Notes: generated by a model from the sequence alone, not told the origin. Counted from the first letter of the stretch, positions 46,118 through 55,543 are shown. The stretch is DNA of 64,000 nucleotides from Pedobacter suwonensis (GCF_900111825.1 NZ_FOJM01000002.1:372001-436000), one strand, 5' to 3'. Numbers and translations: made by a program.

Positions 46118-46315
46118 CAGGATATAGAAATACGAACATCTATATACACCGATGATGTAGTAAGTATAAACATCGTTGCGGAAGAAAAAAACGTGCATCC
46201 AAGAGTATTGCAAAAAATGTATCGGTATTCATCTATTTTAACAACGATGAATGACCAGAGTAATTTCTCCCATGAAAAAGCAGACGAGGCACTGGATGCG
46301 GTGCTTTGTTTCTAA
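46118..46315 (+). pseudogene. Truncated relative of the 31890-32294 gene
   Basis: Reads QDIEIRTSIYTDDVVSINIV, nearly the same as HDIGIRKSIYTDDLVSINIV in the intact gene, then diverges (AEEKNVHPRVLQKMYRYSSI) and ends EALDAVLCF with a stop. No start codon. A fragment of the same family with a different C-terminus. Confidence 0.5.
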
Positions 46316-46318
46316 AAC

Positions 46319-46349
46319 AGATAGCCCCGCAATTAATCCGGGGCTATCT
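46319..46349. terminator. Strong bidirectional hairpin terminator
   Basis: AGATAGCCCCG and CGGGGCTATCT form a perfect 11-bp stem around a 9-nt loop. It lies between the plus-strand fragment and the minus-strand operon ending at 46394. Confidence 0.7.
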
Positions 46350-46393
46350 TCGGGGTTGCGGTTCCCTCTTAACATTTTTGTTAGCTGGTATTT

Positions 46394-47149
46394 CTAATGA
46401 TTTTGTGATTTTACCTTCTCAACCATTTTTAGGACACTTTTTGGCAATTCTAAATGATGCACTGAAATTTCAATATAAATCTGTCTTCTAGGGGCTATAA
46501 CTTGCCCAAGAGCATCTTTTTTATCATTGAACATCATTACGGCCTTTATAGCTGTTTTGCCGGTTACCTCTTCTAATTTAGGCGCTATGGAATAGATATT
46601 TTCGTTAGGGGTGTTTTTTAAATAGATATATGTTGAGTCACAATAGCTATCGTCGAGCTTTCGTTTTGGGACATACCGGATAATCTCAACATTGTCCGCC
46701 TCTACTTGTTCAATAGATATTTTAACGAAATTATTGCCATGGAACATTGCTTCACGGTTTCCAATATAATTACCTAACAGCTTTGAGTCTTGGTCTTTCT
46801 GCATTTGTTCGATATTACCCAATTGGAAATAATAGGCATTCTTATCGCCCATCTTTTGTATAAAGTATGAATAGTTAGTGACACTATCGGTTATTTCGAC
46901 TTCGGTTACTGTTTCTTTTTCAGTGTTCTTTGTATTCGGTTTACCCATGTAGATGGGAACTTGATAAATCATAAAGTTCTTCACTTTAAAGATGTTCAAC
47001 TGCGTATCATTCTTTGTAACCGTTCTGTCAGGCGATAACATTTCAATATGCGTCTTATATCTCACAGCGTTCACTATCTGGCTATCTACAGGCTTATCTA
47101 AAGTTACGGGCTTAATTATTGTTGTCATCAGAATTAGTAACAGTTTCAT
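46394..47149 (-). CDS. Exported GLPGLI-like hypothetical protein (251 aa)
   Basis: A short hydrophobic N-terminus (KLLLILMTTIIKPVTL) precedes a beta-rich domain (SPDRTVTKNDTQLNIFKVKN, NYSYFIQKMGDKNAYYFQLG). The pattern VRYKTHIEML...NFMIYQVPI resembles GLPGLI-type proteins, secreted proteins of unknown function frequent in Bacteroidota. Third gene of an operon with the ferredoxin-domain protein (14 bp upstream). Confidence 0.5.
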   Translation of the reverse strand: MKLLLILMTTIIKPVTLDKPVDSQIVNAVRYKTHIEMLSPDRTVTKNDTQLNIFKVKNFMIYQVPIYMGKPNTKNTEKETVTEVEITDSVTNYSYFIQKMGDKNAYYFQLGNIEQMQKDQDSKLLGNYIGNREAMFHGNNFVKISIEQVEADNVEIIRYVPKRKLDDSYCDSTYIYLKNTPNENIYSIAPKLEEVTGKTAIKAVMMFNDKKDALGQVIAPRRQIYIEISVHHLELPKSVLKMVEKVKSQNH

Positions 47150-47163
47150 TAAATAGGTATATA

Positions 47164-47850
47164 TTATTGTCCGATAAATGGCGCATCAACATGCCATACT
47201 TGCTTTGATTGAACACTGAATGATGATGGAAACGGAAAACCATTACATATCAGGTGAACGGTAAATGTCGTTTGAAGTGTTATGCCACTGTAATAAATGC
47301 CTAGGGTTGCAGGAGATGCATCAACAACACCTGTCATTTCGTACCCTGTATAATTTCCAGTCCACGTAATGTGATCATGCTTGATTTCTTCCCAATGCCA
47401 TTCACGTTGTCCTGACGGCATTAAAACACGTTTTTGCGTGCCTATTTCGTATGAAGTCCAACGCCAGAGGCCATATATTTGTTTAAAGAAGATCCAACTA
47501 TAGTTCCTAACCCTTTGATTTGCACTTCCTGATGATTCGCTGATACCGACTGTTGTCGCATCACTTGAAACATCAGCAAAAAAATCATTTAACGCATCTT
47601 CTTTGCATTGTTGATCGCCCTCACAAATTATTGCTTCAACCGGACATACTTCTGCACAACTTCCATCAAGCGTACACCTATTGGGATAAAACAGAAGTGT
47701 CTCATCATATAGCAGGGCATCATTAGGGCATTCTGGGACACACAACCCGCATTGAATGCAGGCATCCCCTTCAAATGTTATTTTTCCAGGATTCAACCCT
47801 GTACCTTCGAAAACTTTTGTACTGCCGCTATCAAATATTTTTGTAACCAT
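47164..47850 (-). CDS. 4Fe-4S ferredoxin domain protein with unknown C-terminus (228 aa)
   Basis: Two cluster-binding motifs are clear: CIQCGLCVPECP (residues about 31-42) and CTLDGSCAEVCP (about 58-69, with the unusual CxxxxCxxxC spacing). The second half (YSWIFFKQIYGLWRWTSYEI ... VWHVDAPFIGQ) is tryptophan-rich and beta-like, resembling a secreted or surface domain rather than an enzyme subunit. No signal peptide is seen. It is flanked by two exported proteins in the same operon, an odd context for a ferredoxin. Confidence 0.75.
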   Translation of the reverse strand: MVTKIFDSGSTKVFEGTGLNPGKITFEGDACIQCGLCVPECPNDALLYDETLLFYPNRCTLDGSCAEVCPVEAIICEGDQQCKEDALNDFFADVSSDATTVGISESSGSANQRVRNYSWIFFKQIYGLWRWTSYEIGTQKRVLMPSGQREWHWEEIKHDHITWTGNYTGYEMTGVVDASPATLGIYYSGITLQTTFTVHLICNGFPFPSSFSVQSKQVWHVDAPFIGQ

Positions 47851-47853
47851 TGT

Positions 47854-48381
47854 CTATGAGATCATTAATTTATTGAAATTTTTAATTGATTGTTTGGGAA
47901 ATTTGGAAATCAGATCATCTTGGTGAAGAAGCTTCGATTTCAACGCAGGTGCAATCTGACCGTTAATCATTGGTAATTTAATGACGGCATCTTTACCAAT
48001 ATAGTCTTTAACTTCCAAACTTTCTTCAGCAAATGTAACAAGGCCTCTCATTGATGCTTTTCCCTTCCTATCCAAACGGGTATACACTGCATCAATGTTT
48101 TTTATTTTTTCAGCACGCCTGTTCTTCAATTTTACTGATTTTACTAGAGTGCATGAGATTACTGAATCACAGTTGAATTTCGCTTTTAGCTTATCATCAG
48201 ATACGGAAATTATATCCCTCACTATTAAGTAATTAAATCCCTCTTGTAGTTTTTGACCTGTTTCTGGATTGGCAAATTCTTTTTCGTTTGTATCTTTCTT
48301 ACATGCGTTGAGAACAGTGCCACCCAACATCAAACCAAGTGATGCCATGATGGATGTTCTGATAAATTCGTTTCTCTTCAT
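47854..48381 (-). CDS. Exported lipoprotein, first gene of the ferredoxin operon (175 aa)
   Basis: The N-terminus MKRNEFIRTSIMASLGLMLG followed by GTVLNACKKD combines a twin-arginine-like start (KRNEFIRTS) with a lipobox cysteine, suggesting a Tat-type or Sec lipoprotein. The mature region is basic and helical (KLKNRRAEKIKNIDAVYTRL). No known domain. Starts a three-gene unit with gaps of 3 and 13 bp. Confidence 0.6.
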   Translation of the reverse strand: MKRNEFIRTSIMASLGLMLGGTVLNACKKDTNEKEFANPETGQKLQEGFNYLIVRDIISVSDDKLKAKFNCDSVISCTLVKSVKLKNRRAEKIKNIDAVYTRLDRKGKASMRGLVTFAEESLEVKDYIGKDAVIKLPMINGQIAPALKSKLLHQDDLISKFPKQSIKNFNKLMIS

Positions 48382-48481
48382 AAATTCTTTTATAGTTTTT
48401 TGGCAAAATTAACAATTTAAAGAGATGTCTAATTTCAAATGCTAACCTGAAATCAGTCTCTTACATGAAAAGTCCTTCTGC

Positions 48482-48775
48482 TTATATATATCGGGCTGAA
48501 TCCTCCATAGAAAGGTGTCTCTGACTACTTAAATAATATTTAAAACGGGTTTTGTAATTCAAACCCGTATGGTTCGGGCAATTGCGTTTGAGATAAACAA
48601 AATCGTCAGTAAATGAATAATACCCTTCATTGGCAACAATCAAATGATCAAACATAGAAATTTCCAGCATTTCGCAAGCATTGATCAGGCGGTCTGTCAT
48701 TACCCTGTCGGTATTACTTGGCTGCAGGCTTCCCGATGGATGATTATGGGCTAAAACAATGGCCGAAGCATTTGG
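48482..48775 (-). pseudogene. RadC/JAB C-terminal fragment
   Basis: Reads IVLAHNHPSGSLQPSNTDRV followed by MTDRLINACEMLEISMFDHL and EGYYSFTDDF, the JAB zinc motif and C-terminal end of a RadC-like protein. The N-terminal half is missing, so it is broken. Confidence 0.7.
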
Positions 48776-48795
48776 TTACCAAAATATCAGTTAAA

Positions 48796-48833
48796 AAATA
48801 AGGCCGTTGTCAAAAATGATAACGGCCTTATTT
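48796..48833. terminator. Long hairpin terminator
   Basis: A 16-bp stem (arms 48796-48811 and 48818-48833; AAATAAGGCCGTTGTC with one G-U pair) with a 6-nt loop and A/T-rich ends on both sides. It lies between two RadC fragments. Confidence 0.75.
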
Positions 48834-48935
48834 CTATAAACGGCATCACGCCATGTTCAGCAAAGGAATAATACTTATAAAGGGCAACGATCAAATGGTC
48901 GAGAATTTCGATGCCCAGGATTTTTCCCCCCTCCT
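48834..48935 (-). pseudogene. Second RadC/JAB tail fragment
   Basis: Reads ILGIEILDHLIVALYKYYSF and AEHGVMPFI, the last strand and tail of another RadC-like protein with the HDHL-type motif changed. It is separate from the fragment at 48482 and comes from a different gene copy. Confidence 0.55.
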
Positions 48936-49380
48936 GATTTTTTTTTGGTTAGCATTCCGCCTTGGTAAATTCTGGATTTGCCCTGAAACGTTTCTGGAGT
49001 TACATGCCTTAATATCATAACGATCAATAAAACATGATAAAAAATTTAAACTCAAGGCATATGAAAACTGTATTCCCTCCTTACTAGCATTGACATTCTC
49101 AACATCAGCAGTATCATTAAAATTGCAACAACGTAAAAAGATAACATAGAAACTGACCATCGTTTGGCGAAACTGACCGGTATTAGTTACCCAGATAAAA
49201 AATGTTGTACATTATATTCATCTGACGGTAACCAGAACGAGCAAGATGTAGTCTCAAACTGTATTTCCCGACCACTCTCTTAACCACTTTCCGATGTTAG
49301 TTCTCCACCAAAAACACAATCTTTTCCACATTATGTAATTTACTAACAATTTTAGCTTTATGTTTGTTGTTAAATTTTAA
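48936..49380. other. Intergenic region upstream of imuA
   Basis: No gene or hairpin of note. A possible frame on the minus strand (48891-49160) mixes RadC tail with non-coding sequence and was rejected. Confidence 0.35.
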
Positions 49381-49401
49381 TATACTAAAAATAATAGTAT
49401 A
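49381..49401. promoter_or_regulatory. Palindromic operator-like site before the imu operon
   Basis: TATACTA, 7 nt, TAGTATA: a perfect 7+7 inverted repeat ending 14 bp before the imuA start codon. Palindromes at this position commonly bind the repressor of the damage-inducible mutagenesis cassette, here probably a LexA-like or S24-type regulator. No repressor gene is adjacent. Confidence 0.55.
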
Positions 49402-49415
49402 AAAATTTATTGACC

Positions 49416-50153
49416 ATGGATGCTAAAAGAGAGTTGTTTCAAAAATTGCAACAGGATATCCTGTTGTGGCAGGGCTTTAAGCCCCTGGCCGCTGGCAAGG
49501 CTGAACGTATCGGTCTTGGAGAGATAGAAGATTCTTTTCCCGGCAGCGTATTTCCCAAGAAAGCGATCCATGAATTCATTACCGTACAGCCGGAGCAGTC
49601 AGCGGCAAGCGACGGTTTTATTGCCGGGCTTCTTGCCGTGCTGATGGAAAATGGTGCCGCCTGCGTGTGGGCCAGTACGTCTCGCCGGTTGTTTCCAGCT
49701 TCACTCAGCCTTTTCAACGTAGCGCCCGAGCGCATCATTTTTATGGATGTAAAAACAGAGAAGGATGTCTTATGGATCACGGAAGAAGCATTAAAATGTG
49801 AAGGGCTTGCCGCAGTAGTGGCTGAGGTCAGCAACCTGAGCCTTATCGAATCACGCAGGTTGCAGCTAGCGGTAGAATCCAGTGGCGTCACCGGTTTTAT
49901 CCTTCGGAAAGACGGAAACAAAACAGCGAGCACAGTCGCTACCGCAAGGTGGAGGATCAGTCCCCTGCCATCCCATACCGAAGAGGGAATGCCCGGCCTT
50001 GGCTTTCCCCGCTGGCAGGTAGAACTGCTAAAAGTCCGCAACGGCAAGCCAGGAAGTTTTATACTGGAGTGGGCGGGCGAAAAATTCAAAGAAGTCAAAA
50101 AAGCCAAAACACCAAACATTTGGTCTGAAGCGGAGGGCAGACAGATTGGATAG
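49416..50153 (+). CDS. imuA: ImuA-like protein of the translesion cassette (245 aa)
   Basis: RecA/SulA-like accessory protein: SVFPKKAIHEFITVQPEQSA, then SDGFIAGLLAVLMENGAACV, VLWITEEALKCEGLAAVVAE and a basic C-terminus. A TTG two codons earlier also opens the frame, but ATG at 49416 is the natural start. imuB begins 5 bp after the stop. Together with imuB and dnaE2 it performs damage-induced mutagenic translesion synthesis. Confidence 0.87.
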   Translation: MDAKRELFQKLQQDILLWQGFKPLAAGKAERIGLGEIEDSFPGSVFPKKAIHEFITVQPEQSAASDGFIAGLLAVLMENGAACVWASTSRRLFPASLSLFNVAPERIIFMDVKTEKDVLWITEEALKCEGLAAVVAEVSNLSLIESRRLQLAVESSGVTGFILRKDGNKTASTVATARWRISPLPSHTEEGMPGLGFPRWQVELLKVRNGKPGSFILEWAGEKFKEVKKAKTPNIWSEAEGRQIG

Positions 50154-50158
50154 ATACC

Positions 50159-51667
50159 ATGCAAAGGCGTTTTGTTTCCATATGGTTCCGACAGCTCCTG
50201 GCTGACTGGCAGCTTATCCGCAGGCCCGAACTAAAGGACGTGCCCTTTGTTTTCGCAGCACCAGATCATGGTCGCATGATCATCACCGCCGTTAGCCCCA
50301 TAGCCAGCAGTTTTGGAGTAGAAACAGGCATGCGTGCGGCCGATGCCAAAGCCATTTGCCCCGGGCTGGAAGTACTGGATGATAAACCGGGGCGACCTAA
50401 AAACCTGCTCAAAGGACTTGGGGAATGGTGCGTGCGCTACTCCCCGGTAGTAGCCATAGATGAATTCGGGATGGACGGACTTATGCTCGATGTTTCCGGA
50501 TGCACTCATCTGTGGGGTGGAGAACGTGGCTATCTGAAAGAAATTGTTTCCAGGCTGAAAAGCAAAGGCTATACCGTGCGCCTCGCCATTGCAGATACCC
50601 CCGGCTCCGCATGGGCGGTCTCCCATTACGGCAGGGTTACACCGCTTATCCCGACCGGCGGGCAGGTCGATGCCCTGCTGGACCTGGTTCCCGATGCCCT
50701 GCGATTGAGGGAACCCGTGCTGGGAAAATTGCGCAAACTGGGTTTTTACCAGATCAAAAGTTTTATCGGCATGCCAAGGTCGGTACTGCGCAGAAGGTTC
50801 GGTGAGGATTTTCTGCTCCGCCTGGCGCAGGCCATAGGCACAGAAAACGAAGTGCTCGTTCCCCTTCAGGTGCCTGTGGCCTTCAGTGAAAGACTGGCCT
50901 GCCTTGAACCCATCAAAACCCGGAATGGAATAGAAACCGCCATCCATAAACTGCTGGAAAACCTGTGCAACAGATTGCAGGCTGAAGGAAAAGGCTTGCG
51001 TACAGGTGTACTTACCTGCTACCGGATCGATGGAAAAGTGGTTAAGGTAAATATCGGCACAAGCGGGGCTACGCATCACATCAGCCATTTGTTCAAGCTT
51101 TTTCAACTGAAAATCGACCAGATTAGACCGGCGCTTGGCATAGAGCTCTTTGTTTTGGATGCTCCCAAGGTGGATGAGGTAGCAGTGCCACAGGAAGAAA
51201 TGTGGACTTCAACCCCCGGACTTGATGATAAAAGCGTGATCCGTCTTTTGGACCGGGTAGCTGGAAAAGTAGGTTTTCAGGTGATCCACCGCTACCTGCC
51301 GGCAACCCGATACTGGCCGGAGAGATCGGTGCAAAGGACCGTTTCAGTCACCGAAAAAGCAGTTACCACCTGGCGCGTCACTCAGCCCAGGCCTACCGAG
51401 CTGCTCAAAACACCTGTACCCATTGAGGTAATGGCGATCATCCCCGATCACCCCCCAAAGTTTTTCATCTACAAAGGAATGCGGCACACAGTGACTAAAG
51501 CAGACGGACCTGAGCGCATCGAACGCGAATGGTGGCTGGACCAGGGCGAGCACCGGGATTATTACCAGGTGGAGGACGAGCAGGGCGGCCGATACTGGCT
51601 TTTCCGTTCAGGGCACTACGGCGGGGAACAAAAGTACAAATGGTTTATACATGGTTTTTTTGCATAG
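50159..51667 (+). CDS. imuB: ImuB-like Y-family polymerase homologue (502 aa)
   Basis: The Y-family core is readable: FVSIWFRQLLADWQLIRRPE, GVETGMRAADAKAICPGLEV, and VAIDEFGMDGLMLDVSGCTH, where a normal Y-family polymerase has D-E catalytic residues; the first conserved aspartate of the first motif is absent (IWFRQL), as usual for the inactive ImuB. The C-terminal part (ATRYWPERSVQRTVSVTEKA) contains binding sites for DnaE2 and the clamp. It acts as the platform of the mutasome. Co-transcribed with imuA and dnaE2. Confidence 0.88.
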   Translation: MQRRFVSIWFRQLLADWQLIRRPELKDVPFVFAAPDHGRMIITAVSPIASSFGVETGMRAADAKAICPGLEVLDDKPGRPKNLLKGLGEWCVRYSPVVAIDEFGMDGLMLDVSGCTHLWGGERGYLKEIVSRLKSKGYTVRLAIADTPGSAWAVSHYGRVTPLIPTGGQVDALLDLVPDALRLREPVLGKLRKLGFYQIKSFIGMPRSVLRRRFGEDFLLRLAQAIGTENEVLVPLQVPVAFSERLACLEPIKTRNGIETAIHKLLENLCNRLQAEGKGLRTGVLTCYRIDGKVVKVNIGTSGATHHISHLFKLFQLKIDQIRPALGIELFVLDAPKVDEVAVPQEEMWTSTPGLDDKSVIRLLDRVAGKVGFQVIHRYLPATRYWPERSVQRTVSVTEKAVTTWRVTQPRPTELLKTPVPIEVMAIIPDHPPKFFIYKGMRHTVTKADGPERIEREWWLDQGEHRDYYQVEDEQGGRYWLFRSGHYGGEQKYKWFIHGFFA

Positions 51668-51672
51668 CGAAG

Positions 51673-54600
51673 ATGGATATGGGATACAGCGAATTACAGG
51701 TTACATCAAATTTCAGTTTTCTGCGTGGCGCCTCGCATGCCCACGAACTGGTAGAACAGGCCGAGATTTTCGGCTATAAGAAAATAGCCATTACCGACAG
51801 AAACACACTGGCCGGGATCGTACGGGCACATGCCGCATGCAGGGAGAAAAACGTGAAGCTGATTCCGGCCTGCAGGCTGGATCTATTGGACGGACCAAGC
51901 TTACTGGCCTATCCTACCGATAAGGAAGCCTATGGCAGGTTATCGGCGCTGCTCACCCTGGGCAATATGCGTGCAGAAAAAGGATCCTGCCATATCTCCC
52001 GCGCCGATGTATACGACCATGGCAAAGGCATGATCTTTACAGTAGTGATGCCCGGCGAGCTCAACCGCAGGTTTGAATACGAACCAGGGTTTGTCACGGC
52101 ACTGGCAGAATACCGAGAAGCCCTGGGCGGCCAATTGTATCTTGCCGCTACAAGGTCGTACATGGGAAATGATGATAAATTGATTTTCCGCACCTCGCAG
52201 CTTTCCAGGACTTATGGGATCCCCGTGGTGGCAACGGGCGATATCCATTACCACACCCCTTCGCGGAGGGAACTGCAGGATGTACTGACCTGCGTTCGGG
52301 AGAAATGCACCATCCAGGAAGCCGGATTCCGCCTGCACCAGAATGCAGAGCGCTATATGAAAGAGGTGGCGGAGATGGAGCGTTTGTTCAGGAAATATCC
52401 CAGTGCCATTGAAAATACGATGGTGATCGCCGAGTCCTGCAATTTTTCACTGGATGAGCTCAGATATGTTTACCCGGAGGAAATCAATAAAAGCGGCCGC
52501 TCACCGCTGGAAGAACTGGAATACCTTACCTGGAAAGGCGCACATGAATTTTACGGTGAAACCATCCCCGATAAAGTGGTTAAGATGATCAACCATGAAA
52601 TGGAATTTGTGAAGCAGATGGACTATGCCAACTATTTTCTTTTTGTGGAAGATATCGTAAGTGAGGCAAGATCACGCGGAATCCTTTGCCAGGGCCGGGG
52701 TTCGGCAGCCAATTCGGCAATCTGTTTTGTCCTGGGGATCACATCGGTAAATCCGATGAAGTTTGACCTGCTTTTCGAGCGTTTTATTTCGCCGGCCAGA
52801 AACGAGCCACCTGATATTGATGTGGATTTTGAACATGAGCGAAGGGAAGAAATCATTCAGTACATCTACGACAAATACGGGCGTGACCGGGCCGCAATCG
52901 TAGCTACGGTTACCCAGCAACACCAAAAGGGCGCCATACGTGATGTAGGCAAGGCCATGGGACTTTCCGTAGACACTATTAACCGGCTGTCCGGTTCCAT
53001 ATGGGAGTTTACGGATGAATGGTTCGAGGGAAAGCGGCTTACAGAGCAAGGCCTGAATCCAAATGACCCGCTCCTTAAAAAAACACTCGAGCTCACTTCC
53101 CAGATGATGGGCTTTCCGCGGCAGTTGGGCCAGCATACCGGGGGATTTGTAGTGACACAGGGGAAGCTTACCGACCTATGCCCTATCCTGAATGCCCGAA
53201 TGGAGGACCGCACCAATATCGAATGGAATAAAGATGATATTGACGCGCTCGGTTTTTTAAAGGTAGATGTGCTGGCGCTCGGTATGCTTACCTGCATCAG
53301 AAAAGCTTTTGACCTCTGTCGTGATCATTACGGCGTACAATATACACTGGCCAACATCCCACAGGATGACCCGGAGGTTTATGACATGATCTGCCTGGCC
53401 GATACCCTGGGCGTCTTCCAGATCGAGAGCAGGGCGCAGATGTCCATGCTGCCCCGACTAAAGCCCAGGGAGTTTTACGATCTGGTGATCGAGGTAGCTA
53501 TTGTAAGGCCCGGGCCCATACAGGGAGATATGGTCCATCCTTATTTACGCAGAAGAAATGGCGAAGAGCCCATAGTCTATCCTTCGCCCGAACTTGAAGA
53601 AATCTTGGGACGTACGCTTGGCGTACCGCTTTTTCAGGAACAGGCGATGAAGATAGCAATCGTTGCGGCAGGCTTTACTCCGGCCGAGGCAGATGGACTG
53701 CGCAGAAGTATGGCAACATTCAAGTTCAAGGGCCTGGTCAACCAGTATGAGCAAAAACTCATTGATGGTATGATCGCCAGAGGTTATAGCCTGGAATTTG
53801 CCAAGCGGATATTCAGGCAGCTGGAGGGATTTGGCAGCTATGGCTTTCCGGAATCCCATGCGGCAAGTTTTGCGCTTTTGGTCTATGTATCGTGTTGGCT
53901 GAAGCATTATTATCCGGATGCTTTTGCTGCAGCACTGCTCAACAGTATGCCGATGGGATTTTACCAGCCGGCGCAGATCGTTATCGATGCGCAGAAACAC
54001 GCGGTTGAAGTACGCGAAGTGGATGTTAACCATTCGCTCTGGGACAACAGGCTCGAAGAAAAATCAGGGAGATACTTTGCGCTGCGTCTGGGATTCCGGC
54101 AGATCAGCGGAATAAGGACCGATGAAATGGAGATTTTGATTAAGGGAAGAGCCGGTGGATATACCCGTATTACCGAACTCCGAGATGCGGGCGTATCGAT
54201 AGCGGCGCTCGAAAGACTGGCCGATGCAGATGCGTTCAGGTCAATGGGAATGGACCGCCGCAAGGCACTTTGGGAAGTTTCCGCGCTACAGGATATGCCA
54301 GTGGAACTCTTTAAGGGACAGGCATCTGAAAGTGTACTGGAAACACAGGTGGAGCTACCGCTTATGGGAAAGGGCGAACATGTGGTGCAGGATTATGCAA
54401 CAGTTGGTTTATCGCTGAAAGCTCATCCGGTAAGCTTTGTCCGTCCGCAGCTGGACATGCTGAACATCCGGACATGCCACCACATCAACCATGATTCAAC
54501 CGATGGGCAATTAGTCAAAGTAGCCGGATTGGTACTCGTGCGCCAGCGTCCGGGAACTGCGGGCGGGGTTTGTTTTATTACCATTGAAGATGAAACAGGG

Positions 54601-54918
54601 TATTCCAATCTTGTGGTTTTTGAAAAGCTGTTTGAAACCTACAGGAAGGAAATACTGCACGCCAGGCTGCTGATGGTAGAAGGCCGTCTGCAGCGCGAGG
54701 GACAGGTGGTGCATGTAATTGTGAGCAAGTGTTTTGATTTTACCAAGATGCTGGGCAAACTGGTGCAACGCGAAGTCGATGACCTGCCCGTGTTGACACT
54801 TGCGCGGGGTGATGAAAAGACCGCGCCCTATCCTTCTCAGAATAAAGCGAGCCAGGTACGGGAGAATGCCAATGAAAAAACCAAAACTGCTTTCCATGGC
54901 GGGAGGAACTTCAAATAG
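51673..54918 (+). CDS. dnaE2: Error-prone DNA polymerase DnaE2 (1081 aa)
   Basis: Start at ATG 51673 (MDMGYSELQVTSNFSFLRGA), 5 bp after imuB; the frame opens upstream at 51529 but that part overlaps imuB. An N-terminal PHP domain is followed by the polymerase core with catalytic PDIDVDFEHERR, LGFLKVDVLALGMLTCIRKA and GFGSYGFPESHAASFALLVY, and an OB fold near the C-terminus (KVAGLVLVRQRPGTAGGVCF). Length fits the DnaE2 class. Third gene of the SOS-type mutagenesis cassette. Confidence 0.93.
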   Translation: MDMGYSELQVTSNFSFLRGASHAHELVEQAEIFGYKKIAITDRNTLAGIVRAHAACREKNVKLIPACRLDLLDGPSLLAYPTDKEAYGRLSALLTLGNMRAEKGSCHISRADVYDHGKGMIFTVVMPGELNRRFEYEPGFVTALAEYREALGGQLYLAATRSYMGNDDKLIFRTSQLSRTYGIPVVATGDIHYHTPSRRELQDVLTCVREKCTIQEAGFRLHQNAERYMKEVAEMERLFRKYPSAIENTMVIAESCNFSLDELRYVYPEEINKSGRSPLEELEYLTWKGAHEFYGETIPDKVVKMINHEMEFVKQMDYANYFLFVEDIVSEARSRGILCQGRGSAANSAICFVLGITSVNPMKFDLLFERFISPARNEPPDIDVDFEHERREEIIQYIYDKYGRDRAAIVATVTQQHQKGAIRDVGKAMGLSVDTINRLSGSIWEFTDEWFEGKRLTEQGLNPNDPLLKKTLELTSQMMGFPRQLGQHTGGFVVTQGKLTDLCPILNARMEDRTNIEWNKDDIDALGFLKVDVLALGMLTCIRKAFDLCRDHYGVQYTLANIPQDDPEVYDMICLADTLGVFQIESRAQMSMLPRLKPREFYDLVIEVAIVRPGPIQGDMVHPYLRRRNGEEPIVYPSPELEEILGRTLGVPLFQEQAMKIAIVAAGFTPAEADGLRRSMATFKFKGLVNQYEQKLIDGMIARGYSLEFAKRIFRQLEGFGSYGFPESHAASFALLVYVSCWLKHYYPDAFAAALLNSMPMGFYQPAQIVIDAQKHAVEVREVDVNHSLWDNRLEEKSGRYFALRLGFRQISGIRTDEMEILIKGRAGGYTRITELRDAGVSIAALERLADADAFRSMGMDRRKALWEVSALQDMPVELFKGQASESVLETQVELPLMGKGEHVVQDYATVGLSLKAHPVSFVRPQLDMLNIRTCHHINHDSTDGQLVKVAGLVLVRQRPGTAGGVCFITIEDETGYSNLVVFEKLFETYRKEILHARLLMVEGRLQREGQVVHVIVSKCFDFTKMLGKLVQREVDDLPVLTLARGDEKTAPYPSQNKASQVRENANEKTKTAFHGGRNFK

Positions 54919-54919
54919 C

Positions 54920-55543
54920 TCAGTTTATGCCAACAATAACAAAGTAAGGGTCGTTTTCTTTTTTAACCATCAGATCAAGATGTTCTTCAAAGGTGACCAG
55001 GTTTAATATCTCGTCTTTTAAAAAAGTGGTGAATATTTCCATATCAGTATCCGTCTTGAGGTTGACTTCCAGCGTTTCGCTGGTTTTCCAAACGGTGGAT
55101 AGTATCTCCGGGTAAGTGCCCATGAGCAAACTGGGAAAACCTTTTCTTGAAAAGGCCTCCGATAAATGAATGGCAATCTCCCGCATGTAAGGCTCAAGTT
55201 CCTGGTCTCCCGTCTGCCACTGCATGCCTTTTTGTTCATCCTGCCACATGGTTCCCGCATATTTGCCGTCCAGTTGCACACTGTAGCAATCGCCTGCCTG
55301 TTCTACTATCGCGGAAATGCTACCTACATCGGCAGCCATCTCGAATACATATCTTTCCATGTTTAAATCTTTTATCCCGGGTTGCTGTGGTTTACCTGCC
55401 GGGCCTTGAGCATCATTGCGTTTGCGAAAATAAAAGAACGCGGCCAGCGCAAATCCTGCAAGGGTACCAAGAACCAAAGCTTTGGTACCAGTCTCCATCT
55501 GTTTCTCTGTTAAAGCTCCCATCAGTTTTTTCTTCATTAACAT
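54920..55543 (-). CDS. Membrane-anchored hypothetical protein (207 aa)
   Basis: One transmembrane segment (GTKALVLGTLAGFALAAFFYF) with basic residues after it, then a soluble domain of about 150 residues (MERYVFEMAADVGSISAIVE, PSLLMGTYPEILSTVWKTSE). The gene ends one base beyond the dnaE2 stop on the other strand, so the two converge. Unknown family and function. The start could be M1 or M3 (MKKKLMG). Confidence 0.55.
   Translation of the reverse strand: MLMKKKLMGALTEKQMETGTKALVLGTLAGFALAAFFYFRKRNDAQGPAGKPQQPGIKDLNMERYVFEMAADVGSISAIVEQAGDCYSVQLDGKYAGTMWQDEQKGMQWQTGDQELEPYMREIAIHLSEAFSRKGFPSLLMGTYPEILSTVWKTSETLEVNLKTDTDMEIFTTFLKDEILNLVTFEEHLDLMVKKENDPYFVIVGIN

Noticed and set aside
49439..54033. 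Long minus-strand frames opposite the imu operon
   Set aside because: They are antisense shadows of the GC-richer imuA, imuB and dnaE2 genes.
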